Assembly (NCBI GenBank): GCA_022316685.1
Contig: JAKJHU010000153.1
Coordinates: 620,001 to 684,000, forward strand
Length of the DNA stretch: 64,000 nucleotides
Direction: 5' to 3'
Origin: Progne subis subis
Taxonomy: Eukaryota > Chordata > Aves > Passeriformes > Hirundinidae
Below, one piece after another: positions 50,401-63,423 of this stretch; the first letter of the stretch is position 1; the number at the start of each line of letters is the position of its first letter. The notes under the pieces are model-generated. The model did no database searches, was not told the origin of the DNA, and was given only the letters and a program-made list of their open reading frames with translations. Made by a program: the position numbers and the translations under genes.

Positions 50401-53400
50401 AGTGAGATGGGGAATTACCCTTTCATGTAAGAATGAAAAAAAACTTGATTAATCAAGAGATTCCCCTACAGCTGAGAGGCAGCACGTTCTTAACATCAAA
50501 TCCAAACAAATCCTAAAATCAGTCACGCAAAAGATCAGGCTTGAGCAATTCCCCTGCAGAAAGTGTTGAACGTAGCCTATCACCACTGGTGTTTTTGAAG
50601 CAAATCTGCAGATTATGCTTTAAGCTGGAAGAAAAAAATGCCCTGGAGATGGAATTCAGTGGCTGTCTGTAGCGTGTAGGAACGTGACGGTGCGCATCTG
50701 TGTAGGGGGGTAAAGAATCACAACTTGTTGTGCTTGAGACAACACAGCTGAACGTGCAGAGTTCCTACATGTTTCTGTAACCTTTCCATGCTTCTACGAA
50801 TTGTGATATTTATTCTGATCTGCTTGGAGAGTAAGATTGAGGTATTCCTGCCATCTATGTATATATATCTTCCCTAATCAATTTTGAACCCATTTGCCAG
50901 TTTCAGCTAAACCTGCGGGCGAAGGGGATATTCAGTCTCAGAGACACAACGTTCCTTTGAGTTTTGTGAAAACAAGCAGTTTTAATAGAGGAGAGAGACC
51001 TGATTAGCGGCCCCATGGAGAGAAAAGCTGCAGTGAAAGCACAGCCCTTATTAGACATTAAAGAATCCACATGGGAGAGAGGTGTTCCTGACCGTGGGAA
51101 AAGCTACAGTGGGAACTGGCAGTTATTGGACGCCAGAGAATTCGACCTCAAGACATGCATCCGTAAGAAATAAGTCTTCGTTAGTTCTGCTCACAAAGCT
51201 GCTTTGATTTTTTTTTTTTTTTTTTTTTAAATAATATATGTACCAAAAAGCTATGGGTGCTCCCATACTTTTCCTTGATTGTTCCAAAGAAGCAACTAGG
51301 AAAAGTGCCTTAGTAAGAGACTTTCTCTGTCCTGGCTGGCTGAGGTGGCCGTACCTCATCCAGTTACCCTGGCAGCTGTCAGTGGCTGACGTTGTGTCGA
51401 GCCCTTCGCTGCAGTGCGGTTGAGCTCTGACTGGGCTGATGCAGTGCTGGGTTCTCTTGATGCTGCCAGCAGCGGAACTGCTGACTGGGGTGAGGAGGAT
51501 ATTAAGTGTAGCCCAGTGAGATGTTGCATGGAGTGCCGAGAGGTGTTTTTATTCATCCAGCTTCATGTAATCCCCATGTCAAAAGCATGGGTTCAGCTCC
51601 CCCGCCCTCCCCTCTGCCCTGGTTTGAAAGGTTGCTAGTACTCCTCCTGGGGGCTGTTCCATGTCCTGGGGGTCTTGCAGTGGAACTAGTCAATATTTTA
51701 AGGAATGGATGCACCTATATTCACGTGTGACCTGATGCGTGTTGACTGCAACAGCTCAATCTATGGCAGAACTGGTTGTCATGAGGGTTGCGGGGAAATT
51801 TCCTGGTGGGTTGACTCTTGGATGAAATCGTTGCTACTGAAAGTAGCAACTATAAAAAAACAGGTTTAAATATTCTGTTTCTTCCATCTATGGTACATAA
51901 TAATTCCATTTGTATATTAATACTTCAGCAGTATCCAAAAGGTCACTTTGCAATGGAGATGTAAACAAAATGTCTTCATTAGGAAACACTCTTACTTGGG
52001 GTCTTAAAATGGAGTATTTGGTTGAGCTGTAAAGCATGAGGCAAGCACTTGCTCCAGCATGGAGTTATCTCTGGACTATCTGATCTGTTGAGCGTGTTGC
52101 TCCTAAATACCAGAGGTATCAGGAGTATCGGTGAATGTGCCTATGCTAGCTTTTTAATTTCCTACTTTGTCATCTCTTAGGGAGGGATTACGAGTGCAGA
52201 CAAAGCCCTGGCTGTTTTCCGTGCGTGGCAGGAACACGTGCTGTATCTCATTAACAAAACCCCTGTTTGTAGTCGGGAGTTGGGAGATTTCCCGTTGAGT
52301 GCTGCTGGGGGCCAGAGGGAGCTGCAAAGTCCAGAGGGGTCTGGGTTTTAGAGGTTTAGGTGTGGGCAGGAGGGTAGAAGTATGAGCGTTGTGCTCGGGA
52401 TTCACCCCAGGATTGTTTGGCTGAGCTCCGTAACCTGGTTGATTGTTTCTGCTCCTGGATTTTGACGTTTCCCTGAAGATCTTTATTACTAGAAGAAGAG
52501 CTACAGTGAATGCCCTGAAGAACGTTGTTTTTCTCCCCCCAAAGGTCACAGAGCCAATAAAGATCACTCTAAACAGGTTTTAAAGCATCTCAGATTGTAA
52601 TCTAGAAAATGATGGGAGCTTGGTAATTAGGGCATGTTTCTGAATCATTGCTGTCACAAGGGCTGTCCTTGGTGTGGCTCGAAAACTAGAGCTCCTTGTG
52701 ATAACAGGACTTTTATTTTGCTTGCCACTGGGAAGGTGAAGGATTTCAAAGCTGCACATCTCCTGGATTTATCACTCATGGATGAGCTTTCCTACTTGTG
52801 ATTGTCCGGAGTGCTGTCCCAGCCACTCGCTGTGTCTTTACAGACAGAGCAATTTAAATTTATCTGCACCACTGCCCCCAGCACGGGTGAGAAACAGGAG
52901 GAGCTGGAAACCATTGCACCGCAGGAGATCATGGTATGAGTTGCCATTATGGAATTGTGGTGGGGATGGGTAGTACAACTGGAGTTCTGCAGTGAATGGC
53001 TGTGACTTCTTCAGAAGGAATTGGCAAGGAAGGAGAAAAGTGGTAGGGTAGCCCTGTGTGTTAGGAAGTGTTTGGATTGTCTAGAGCTTAATGATGGTGG
53101 TGATAGGGTTCAGTGTTTATGGGAAAGAACGGTGGGAAGGGCTCACAAGGCAAATACTCCAACATGAGTGTTCTAGACCACCCAACCAGGAGACCAATTT
53201 CATCTGAAGAGATAGATGAAATATTCTCTAAGCAGCTGGGAGAAGTCTCATGATCACTCTTGTTCTTGTGGGGGACTTAAACCTACCACACGTCTGTTGG
53301 AAATACAGCAGAGAGGAAGGAGTCTGGGAGATTTGTGAAGTGTGGGAGGGACACAATTGGTCAGGGACCCAACCAGGATTTAGTATCGAGGTGTCCATAG

Positions 53401-56400
53401 TAAATACTGCTCCTGGTCTGCCCTGAGTGCAGCTGCTGGCCCAGACAGTTCCTACAAAGTGAAATGATTGTGGCTCAACAGGTGACAGTTCCCTACATTT
53501 GTTAGACTTAAGTGTAGTTTTCCAGGATGGTGGAATTCTGCTTGTTTCTGTCAAAATCCATCTCAATGAATTGGAATGATTTTCATCCCAGCCCTGTGCA
53601 TGCTCTTCTCAATAGTCTGTCCCTGATTTTGCTGTCTGCTGCACATTAGTTACTGGATTTATGAAACTGTGCAATTCTGAGTGGTTTTTGTTTAGATGCC
53701 TTGATTTTTCTGTATCTCTCGGTCCTCAAGTTTCCTTCCATGCCAGGCACATGATGATACTGTCAAATTTTGAGTAATGCTCTGCATTACTTGAGGCATA
53801 GTTTAATTCCAGAGACTTGTGCTGCTCAGGTCTGAAAGTGGTGAAATACCATCTTATATCACTCTACACATGAAATTCCCTTTCTAAAAAAATTATAAGT
53901 GTATATATAAATTTTATGGCAATAAAGTACATGGCTATAATGAATATGAAGCTTGGAACATGTCACTTCCTTAGGATAAACATGTTTGAACTGCTGCACA
54001 TTTCATTTATTGTATCATTGCCCTTGTTGTGATCAGTTGTAGCGCTGTAATCTTTCCAAACGCCCGTGTAGAGAAACAAGTTCCCTTTGTGTTGCTGGCT
54101 CAGGAACTCTCACAGTGGTGAATATTAAACACCTTTTGTGAGCAGTGCAGGCGGGAGATGCTCACTGTGCGGATCCTGCTGGGAGCTGGTGGGACTGGAG
54201 GCTGGTGCTTAACTCCAGACAGGCCTTCTGCAGGATAGCTGTCCCTGTGGCTCGGTGTCCTGCTGCTGGTAAGATCCCAGTGTGGTCGGTGCTGCTCTTT
54301 GGTGTGTTATTTTGTGTATTCTATGGCTGGGAAGTGGCTGCACGTGCTGTTGTGGTGGACCAAGTTTCTCAGGCTTTGAAATGAGCGTTCATGATAGCAG
54401 AAGACCCTAGAACTGAAGTTCATGGACTCAACGGACATCCATTAGACTAGCTAAAAACCCCCGTGGAGGGTGGTGGCATCCTGCTTTATGGAGGTTTACT
54501 GTTTGCACATCGTGGTTTTCCCTGTACCTAGAGCAGACCTGCTTTGTGCAGGGGCAATGCAGAGCTGGGATACCTCTAGTGTGGAGTATTTGGACTGATC
54601 TGCTGTCAGGAATAAGGAGAAGAGGCACAAACATCTGCTGAAGTATTATTCCAGGACACATTATTTTGTTATGAAATAACAAAGCCAGAGGAATGTGATT
54701 GGCTAAGGAAAGCTTCAAGCTGTGTGAGCATTTTACTGAATAATGCAGGCTGGGGCTTGCTGGGGTTATATAATCATGGAGGAGGAAGGAGTTGGAGTGT
54801 GGCACAGCAAAATCAGCCGAGCTTTTCAGGTGGCTAAAGATACTTAACTGCAGTCAAAGGGAACCTGAGTGAATACAAAATACTCGGATGTCCTGCTGTA
54901 TCGGAGCACCTTGTCAAATCATGCTTGTAATGGGTGGTGCAGAAACACACAGAAAAAGCTCCTGCGTTATTTTGGGTACTGCATTGTCTGATACATTTAG
55001 TGTGTGGAATGGAGCATGGCACCAGCTTCTAAATAAAAATGCGGTGAAGTTTCTTTGGCTAGGATGTAGCTGACCTGCAGAACTCTGCAGTGATGAAGAT
55101 GGTTGGGTATGAAAGGTCTTCACAAGCTTGTGGGGAGTGCAGCCAGAGAAGTAGGAAGACACCATGATTTAAAGTGGGATTTGGTTTATATTCAAAACGA
55201 ATCTCTTGTCACTTCAGCCCACCTTTTCTTATCATGTACAGATCATCCTATAAAGATCCTAATCAGTTTATAGTATATTGCAACTAAACAGTAAGGTTTG
55301 CTTACTACACAATTACTGGCCAGCGTTCTCATAGCCCATGCGTTGTTCAGAATGCTTTTGCTTGGAACAGGGACCTTGCAGGAAGAGTGTTCAGAGTGAG
55401 CAGCTGGGCTGAAATGGTCTATTAGAGCTGGAAAGCTAATCCCCAGGTAGGGTAGGCTGTAGGGTGCAGGATGACTTTGGCTGTGCCTGGGTGACACGTC
55501 ACTCCTGGGGAGGAGGAACCAGCCCAGCCCTGCATTGGCAGAGGCTGCGTTTCCTAACCCGGCTGTGCTGTCTCCTGGTTTGGGAGGAAGAGCTGGGGAG
55601 GAGGAAGGGCTGGAAAGCGAGGGAGACATGCTGAGCAGCCATACCAAGAGCCCATTTCAGCTGCTTGAATATAGAGGTGCTTTGATCTACAGTGAATAAA
55701 CCGATAATGCTTAAATTATGAATTCCTTTTCTTTGTCTGAAAAGCTGGATTAGTGTGGCTTTGTTCAAGCACTGATTATTGGGCAACTTTTTTCTGCAAG
55801 GGCTGCTCGATGTGTGTTTACAGCCGGGTGCTTCGGCCGTGCTGTGCTGGTGGAGGGGCTTGGTGACATAACAGCTCCCGCACGTCCTCACCTCCTCTGC
55901 TTCAGGTTGAACTGTAAACCCCATTGTAAACACGGCCTCGCCGCCTTCCTTACGATCCGGAGCTAATGGTTAATCGGCAGGAGTTGTGGACGGGAAGAGG
56001 CACTAAAAGCCTTGTTTTCATTGGAGTCTGCGGAGCGGGAGCCGAGCGAAGGCACCTCTTTGTTTCTGTTGGTCTGGCAGTGATTGCAAAACGCAGCCTT
56101 GGGAAGGGCTGACGCACAGGTGTAGCGATAGGAGGCGAAGGTTGAGAGGAGCTGTTCTGCCAGTGTTACCAAAGGTCGCGGCCATCCCTCCCCCTGGCCT
56201 TTTGTCCCCTCTTCCCAGCCCTTTGCCGGGACAAAGGTTGCTCCTCGGAGCGTGTTCACCTCCATCTTGCCTTGCTTCTGCGTGAGGAAGCGCTGTGCTC
56301 TCGCCGCCTCTCCTCCCCCGGCCCTTCAGAGAGTGTCGTGGTATCCTTGTAACGTTACTGTGCTGCAGTGAAGCCGTGTGGTGATGCAGCACTGCAGATC

Positions 56401-59400
56401 TCCCTCCTCTCCCCCTGGTCTCTCTCCTCCCAGCAGCATCTGCCAAGACAGGAGCAGCTTGGAGAGATGCCAATGGGTGCGGCCAGGCCAGATCACTCGG
56501 CACATTGATCCTCACGGTGGGGACCGAAGGATGTCTGCAGTTACAGGACTGAGACAAACCTTCCTCTTCCAGCAGCTGCCCTGGAATACTCAGGGCTCTC
56601 TCCGCCTCAGTTTTCTTTCATACCCCCGCCTCTGCTCCCTTTCTCCTCCTCCTGCCTGCCTCCCTCGCTTTCAGCAAAGGCGATTGCCACAGATTATCCT
56701 CAGGGCCTGTCAAGGGTGCGGGGCAGGACACCAGAGCACAGTGTATATTTATGTATGTGGATAAAGGGGGGATTAACAGGCGCCGTCTCGGAGTGGAGTG
56801 ATTTAGCACCGTGGCTGTAGTGCAATACAGTAGTGGCCTCCCCAATACATTTCTTATTTGGGAAAAAAAAAAATTTAATGACCAAAGTACACTTCTTCCA
56901 GTATAAAAATTCATATTGGGAAGAGTCACGCCTTTGCTAGGCTGTTTTTGTGGTAAATGGGGACCTTATTACGCTGGTGTTTTGTATCCTCTGCTTTCTG
57001 GGCAGCACGAGCTCAGATATTTGAACATTTTAAACACATTCTGCATTTTCTGCAGCAAAAGAATGACTGAGTTCCGACTGTGTGTACAATAACGTGTACG
57101 TGTTAGGATTTCAGAATTGGGCAGTAATTGTCAAGGTGGGCAGCAGGCAGTTGTTCAGAGCCCAGCTCTGATGTCACTGGCAGGCACTGCTGGTGAGCTG
57201 GGTCATGGTGGCTTCAGTCAAAGGACAGGGATTGTAGGGATATTGATACCATTATCAATACTATCTTAATCCTATTTCCCCCTGAAGACTGAAGGCAAAT
57301 TTGGGCTCATGTTACCAGATACTGAATGTGTGAACAGTGAGCAAAAGAAAAGCATGTGTTCTGAGCAGTTTGAGAACTACCTGATTTAGATATGAGGGTT
57401 GGAGTCCATCTTTGTTTGCAGAGAACTGGCACTGAAACGTGTTAAAGGGTGTTCCTAACTGGGATTCCTAATTACTTGCCATATTTTTTGTCATGTTCAT
57501 TCAAGGCACAAACATTTTCTCAAATAGGCTCTTTCCTGTTTTCCTTCTCTCTCCTTCCTTTCCTGTTCCCTCTCCTGCTCTCTCTGTATCTGCCACATCC
57601 AATTAGACCATTTTTTTTCCTCACACAGGTTTTATTAACTATCTCCTCTACTTTTCTGGGCTATCTAAATCTTGCTTTCAAGGCAAGATAACCAAATCCA
57701 GCTTCTAAAGAGAGCATGCTTTGAGAAGCAACTTTCCTGCAGTTCCATTTGCCATTATTTGAAGCTTTTAATTAAATAAAATAACACAGAAACAACAAAA
57801 AATAACGAGAGCATCACAGATTAGGAAACTCCCAAGAATTAACATCCCTGTGCTGTACCCAGGGGCACAAAGGTGACAAGCTCAGCCCTGGACAGCTGAG
57901 AGGCAGGAACGTGTCTCGTGTGACCGTGTCTTTTTATGCCCAACAAGGCATTTTTTTTCTTGGAAGATGCTCTTGTTTGTGCACACAGCTGTGTTCAGTG
58001 GAGTATAAACCAGGAAAAAAAGGGCTCTAAATCCAAACCAGGTTATATGTAAGTGTAGTAGGTCAGGCTGGAATGAGAAGGCAGCAGTCAGTGTGGCAGG
58101 TTTTCAGATCGTATTTAAGGATTAGTCATCTAACAACAATGATGAAATTGTAAGGTGTAGGAAAAGCCAGGCATGAAACCGAGGCAGCTCCGGGATCTGA
58201 CAGCGTGTGTGCCTCAGCCTGGTGGTTGTATTCCCTTCTTCCCTGCATGTGTGGCTGAGAACAGCTTTGCCTGTGTAAGGTCTGTTTACATCTGCTCAGC
58301 CTTGTGCTGCCATTGTGCATAGAAATTTTTTCACAATAATTCTTCATGGAGTTTACAAATACTTCCTGATTGGGTTTTTTGTTTATGCATCCCTTTCCTC
58401 TATGTCGGCACATTCAAAAATACACTTTTTGCCTTTTCTTGTCTTGGATTACCAACTGAAGTGCAAAGCTTTTCCCTGGTTTGCTCAGAATCTTTTGGCT
58501 GAGAGAACTGAGCACCAAAACTCTGCAGTCGTTGGCTGTTAAAACGTCACTGTGCTCATCCTGCCCAGCTTGTCCTTTCTGCTGTGAGTGGATGCAAGTT
58601 ATTTAAATATGTTTTTACATCTTGTTTCCTTGTGTACACAAACATGTTTGGGTTTATTTTTATTTTGCATAGACATTTACTCATCCGTAAGTGCCAGTGT
58701 TGCAGTTACTTAACATACATTACGTAGGGTGGTGTCATTCCCTCTGGCATTTCTCAGCTCCTGTTGGGCAGCTGGGTCTAGAGTGGGGGTGGGAGGCTGA
58801 AGCTCGGCAGCTCCTGGGTCTGGGGGCTCCATGCTGCCTGCGTGTCCTGAGAGGTGTGGAAGTAATCAGGTTTGAGATCAGGAACAGGGATTACAGTGGC
58901 GACTAGGTTAAATACAGATCGAAGTAGTGGAATTGCTGTGTCAAGGTCATTTGTCTCCTAAGAAAATTGTTGGCTGTCTGTATTTTTCCTTGTGACACAG
59001 TTTTGTTTTAATTGTGCCTCTTTAATTGTGTCAGACGAATGATGTGCAGGGTGCTCTGGTTGTGAACACCTTTGTATTTCTTCAGCTGCTGCTACTCTGT
59101 TGCTATGAAAAGGGTGATCCCATGGGAGGCTCCCCACACTTTGAGAGAGGAGTTTAAATGTAACCGTGGAAGATTTAAATGGCATTTTTCCCCTCTCCAA
59201 ATGGCATTCCCCCTCTTGGTGCCTCCCAGTGATTGATTTTCCTGGCGCAGGGGAAGGGTGAAGGGTTGGATGTTACTTTTGCAGAGAGCAATGTTATTAA
59301 ACGTGGTCTTTTCCCGCCAGCACTAATGTGTGTGCTCTGCTTTGCTTCTCTTCCAGATATGGACGTGTCGAAAGTGTCAAAATCCTCCCTAAGAGGGGGT

Positions 59401-62400
59401 CGGAAGGCGGAGTGGCAGCGTTTGTGGATTTTGTGGACATCAAAAGTGCCCAGAAGGCACACAACTCTGTCAACAAAATGGGAGATAGAGACCTACGGAC
59501 GGATTATAATGAGCCAGGAACCATTCCCAGTGCTGCACGGGGATTGGATGATACAGTTTCCATAGCATCTCGTAGTAGAGAGGTTTCTGGGTTCAGAGGA
59601 GGTGGTGGGGGGCCCGCTTACGGCCCCCCACCATCACTTCATGCACGGGAAGGACGTTATGAGCGGAGACTTGATGGGTAAGTTCCAAGGTTTCTCTAGG
59701 CAGTTATTTTGTATTTGATATGGTGAGAAACACAAACTCGTATCTAGGGCCCCCAGATGGATTTAAAATTTTGGGAATTATCTATGTTTCCTATTTTGGG
59801 TTGGAAACGGAAGTGATTTCTATCCCAGTGGCTGGTACCTTGTGGATCCATAAAGGATGTGTCCTGCAGCTGGTTGGATATCTACCTACACTTGAAATAA
59901 GGTGGTTTTAAGATGGAAGATTTCCTTTGGCCAGCATCGATATTGGAGTTACTCTTTTCTAGAAGTAGCATTCCCATTTCTTGGATAATATTAAGGCCTT
60001 GCTGGATGTATCCCTGCTGCCAGATGGAGCTATCTTATTCTACAACATGTGGTGAAGTTCTCTGTGGAGTATCTTCGGATTACTAGAACCTAGAATTCGG
60101 TGAAAGCTTGATGCCTAGCTCTCAGTTCTCACTATACGCAGTGGGTATGTTAATTGGATTGTCACCACAAAATTCATAGTAGACTTTAATGATGCGGCCC
60201 CTTGGATTCTACCGACAACACTTAGCCATGGAAATAACGCTTGGATGGAGAAGACCGAAGGCAGCTTGTGATGGTTCCATTTTGGATCTACATCATTTCC
60301 AAGTTATTGGGATTATTCTTTCTGATGGTATTGGCAAAAAGAGATGACGGACATTACTAAATTTTGGAAATTATAGTTCTCTTTTTTTAAAGCTGGGATA
60401 AGAACTACTGCCTTGAATTTATTGGATGGTATACAGTCAAGACGCCAGTAGCCATGGGGAGTGGATTACTATCTAGTCTCTTAAAAAGCTCTCTGCTGCT
60501 CCACATTAAACATACTTTAGCTTTAAGGACGTGGTGCTAATACCCGTTTGTGGATACACCAGTGAGAAGTGACTGGGCTGGATGGTTACCAAGGCGGCCA
60601 GAGGATGCCTGCTGGCAGCAGCGTGAGGAGGGCCCTCGGGCCTCGGGGGATCTTCTACCAGCTGCTTGATTCAGACTTAGGGCTGGAAATTAAAATTATG
60701 GATCTATTTAAGTGCCTTCTGTCTCAAGAAAGAAGTCTGGGGGTTTCAGAGTTATGGTTTCAGTCTGGGACTACTTCCGTCCAGTGGAATTTTTTTTTTT
60801 GTGTCTTGTCACTAAGAATTTTTTTTTCTTGTTGGTTCATCTAAAATATCATTTGACACCCTTGCCCATTAAGAAGGTGGATTACCCCTGTAAGAGGGGC
60901 CAAAATTGGGGAAGTTATGTTCACAATTCTCTCCCTAGATTTAATTGGGAATATAGGTCGTGTTTCCACACTTGGAAAAGGTTGGTATGTCCTGCCCTGT
61001 GTATATTAGCCCCTCTCCTAACCCAAGTCAAACCCTCTCTTTCCACTAACTCCAGTAGCACTTAGCACTAATAGATAAATGAAGAAAGCACTGTAGTCAG
61101 TAGCTGTTCAGCTCTGCTTCCTCTGTCTGTCTTCTGTGTCCTTCTTGTGGATAAGGATTTGTTCTTTTCTGTCAGCTCTGTAGAAGTAACCTGCTAGAAA
61201 ATACTGCTTTTTCTCTGACCTCATTAAATCAGCTCTCACTGATTAACACTTTATAGGATGCTAAATGCAATCGTTTGTAAAATTGTTGATCTTGGTCCTT
61301 CAAAAGGGGGAAAAAAACCAAAACAGAGACATGTTTCTGTGCCAGATTCTGAAATAGCTTTCAAACTTCCATTGTTGCAAGCAAGAGGTAATGGAAACAG
61401 AAATGCAACAATGAATTTCAAGCAGATGGAGAAGTTAATGACATTCTTTTGCACTGGTTAAGTAGTTTTTTACATATAATTTGAGAGAAAAAAATGCAGG
61501 CAAGATGTGAGGGAGCCCTATAGAAAGTTTGATATGAGATACAAGTTAACAACAGAGAGTGAATATATTGAAAGGATTAAGGATCTAGTGATTCATTGGA
61601 GAAAGAATGGAAGGAACTTCCTGAGATGCTAATCGAGAAAAGATTCAAATCCCGTTTTCAGTTTGTAAAAGATCCCTGAAATATTTCTGCCATTTGAACT
61701 AGAGGTGTGATGCAGGAGAGGAGGAGGAGGCACAAGGCAGAATTTGGTTATCAGGATTCAGGGGACTGAAGTGACTCATAACATTCTGAAGGAAGAATCT
61801 GAGAGAGAAGGCTGAAAAGTCCTTCATAAGATGGATAATTAATTTTTAATTTAACTTTGGCTACCCTGACATATTTAGAATTTTAGAAATGTTTTTTATA
61901 TGTTCAGCGTAACCATTCTGGATCTTCCATTTTGTGGATGTAACTAAGACGTACCATCCTGGTACTTGTCTAAATTGGAATACTCAACTGTTTGTAGTGT
62001 TCCTTCATCTGTCAGTTTAACTATCTCTTTATTTGAGATATCACACTAACTCAGAACAACATCAAGCCTTTCTCAATTTAAAATGTTCAAAACACTGAAA
62101 TGAACTGGACTGTAGCTGCTAGAAAGCAGCAGCTTATGCAGATAGAAATTCTGTGACTGCAGCAACAGCAGCAGTTGCAACAAAAACACCACCTAAAAAT
62201 TGGATTTCCAGTCCTTGTTTAGCGTCTTAGTATGTTCTGGGGACCTGCATCCTTGCAGTTCCAGCATTAGTAATGGAGAAGTTTCTTGAGCGTCCACAGC
62301 TTTTACAAGAAATGAGTGTAGCAATCTGGTCAAAGCAAAAATTCCCTCTAAGAGGGTGAAGTATTTTAAAACAGCAGTACAAAAACCCCTAATTTTCTGG

Positions 62401-63423
62401 GATTCTCTATGGGTTATGCCACCCCTTTTGAAAGCAGCTTCTTACCTTTGGGTCATGCTTTGCATGGAGGCTTTCATGGCTACAGCCCAATTTGTGATGC
62501 CATTTTTGCAGAAGGATAATTACAAGAGCTCCAGTAATTACCAGATTAAAAAAAAAAAAGGTTCAAGCTCTTAAGCAAAAATGAAGAGAAAAGAAGAAAT
62601 TAATGACAATGTCCACAAACATTAAGTTTTTCTTAAACAACTAAAATGAGGATTTTGCATGGGAAAGCAGAATTTTTTTTTTCCTGTGCAGGCAAGTTGC
62701 TGGTCATGAAAGCCCCATACTGTGATTAAACCAAAATGATTGCTCAGCTTGATTGTATACAAATATAATTTTGGAGTCAAGTAAAACGTTTTGAAGTTTG
62801 TCATTGTTTGCTTGATAAGTTATTGCTGGTTAGTGGAGAAGCAGTCGCAACAATAAGTTGAGTGCTGCCGTGAGTGTTTGCATGATTTGCTTTTAGTCGT
62901 GCCTGCCCCTTTCTGATGCAATATTTTTCCCCCTTCCTAAATGCAGGGCTTCAGATAACAGGGAGCGTGCTTATGAACATAGTGCCTATGGACACCATGA
63001 GCGGGGGACGGGCGGATTTGATCGGACGAGACATTACGATCAGGATTACTATAGAGACCCTCGGGAGCGGACCTTACAACACGGGCTCTATTACACTTCT
63101 CGGAGCCGAAGTCCAAACCGTTTTGACGCTCACGACCCCCGATACGAACCTAGGGCCCGGGAGCAGTTTACATTGCCCAGTGTGGTACACAGGGATATCT
63201 ACAGGGATGACATTACACGGGAGGTACGAGGCAGAAGGCCGGAGCGGAACTACCAGCACAGCCGCAGCCGGTCGCCGCACTCGTCGCAGTCCAGGACGCA
63301 GTCCCCGCAGCGCCTGGCCAGCCAGGCCGCCCGGCCCGCCCGCTCCCCCAGCGGCAGCGGCTCCCGGAGCAGATCCTCCAGCAGCGACTCCCTCAGCAGC
63401 AGCAGCAGTACCAGCAGCGACAG
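41398..63423 (+). CDS. SPEN: SPEN (SHARP/MINT), first three coding exons; 3' part missing
   Basis: Large nuclear corepressor (about 3660 residues in human) with N-terminal RRMs that bind RNA and a C-terminal SPOC domain that recruits SMRT/NCoR and HDAC3. It represses Notch targets through RBPJ, and it silences the X in mammals through XIST. Coding exons 41398-41480, 59357-59677 and 62947-63423 join in frame to about 293 residues. RRM1 (residues about 6-81) is split after residue 28 by a 17.9-kb intron; RNP2 is LWVGNL and RNP1-like is GVAAFVDF. Exon 2 ends in a Gly/Pro-rich stretch, and exon 3 encodes a Tyr/Arg-rich region followed by an Arg-Ser/poly-Ser tail. RRM2-4 and everything after lie outside the window. 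Identity to human is very high over these exons. Confidence 0.97.
41481..59356 (+). other. SPEN: SPEN intron 1, 17.9 kb
   Basis: No gene or RNA gene recognised. The first part is GC-rich, as a continuation of the CpG island. The rest is mostly unique AT-rich sequence with few recognisable repeats, an unusually clean intron for its size. A block at about 48640-48960 looks constrained by its dense AT-rich motif words, including CCTCATTAGCATCC. A T-rich run lies near 51208-51230. Confidence 0.6.
59357..59677 (+). CDS. SPEN: SPEN coding exon 2, second half of RRM1
   Basis: Starts in the codon for Arg-Tyr and encodes YGRVESVKILPKRGSEGG and then RNP1-like VAAFVDFVDIKSAQKAH, closing RRM1. It continues with DDTVSIASRSREVSGF and a glycine/proline-rich segment. 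Acceptor CTCTTCCAG and donor GGTAAGT are strong. It joins exon 3 inside a glycine codon. Confidence 0.96.
59678..62946 (+). other. SPEN: SPEN intron 2 with dense TGGA motif region
   Basis: The 5' part (59758-60582) holds about 21 TGGA tetramers on the sense strand and about a dozen CpGs in an AT-rich context; see findings. After 60800 the intron returns to ordinary AT-rich sequence. No coding exon of SPEN or another gene is recognised. Confidence 0.6.
62947..63423 (+). CDS. SPEN: SPEN coding exon 3, Tyr/Arg-rich and Ser-rich region
   Basis: Begins ASDNRERAYEHSAYGHHERG and includes RHYDQDYYRDPRERT, FDAHDPRYEPRAREQF and SVVHRDIYRDDITREVRG. The last third is an SR-like tract (SRSRSPHSSQS, then SRSRSSSSDSLSSSSSTSSD) with markedly GC-ended codons. 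It ends in an AG|G codon before donor GTAGGT. RRM2 lies further right, outside the window. Confidence 0.96.

Noticed and set aside
59720..59911. 63-codon frame at the start of the SPEN TGGA region
   Set aside because: No splice signals link it to SPEN, and its sequence resembles no protein I know; the exon 2 frame stops immediately after the donor.
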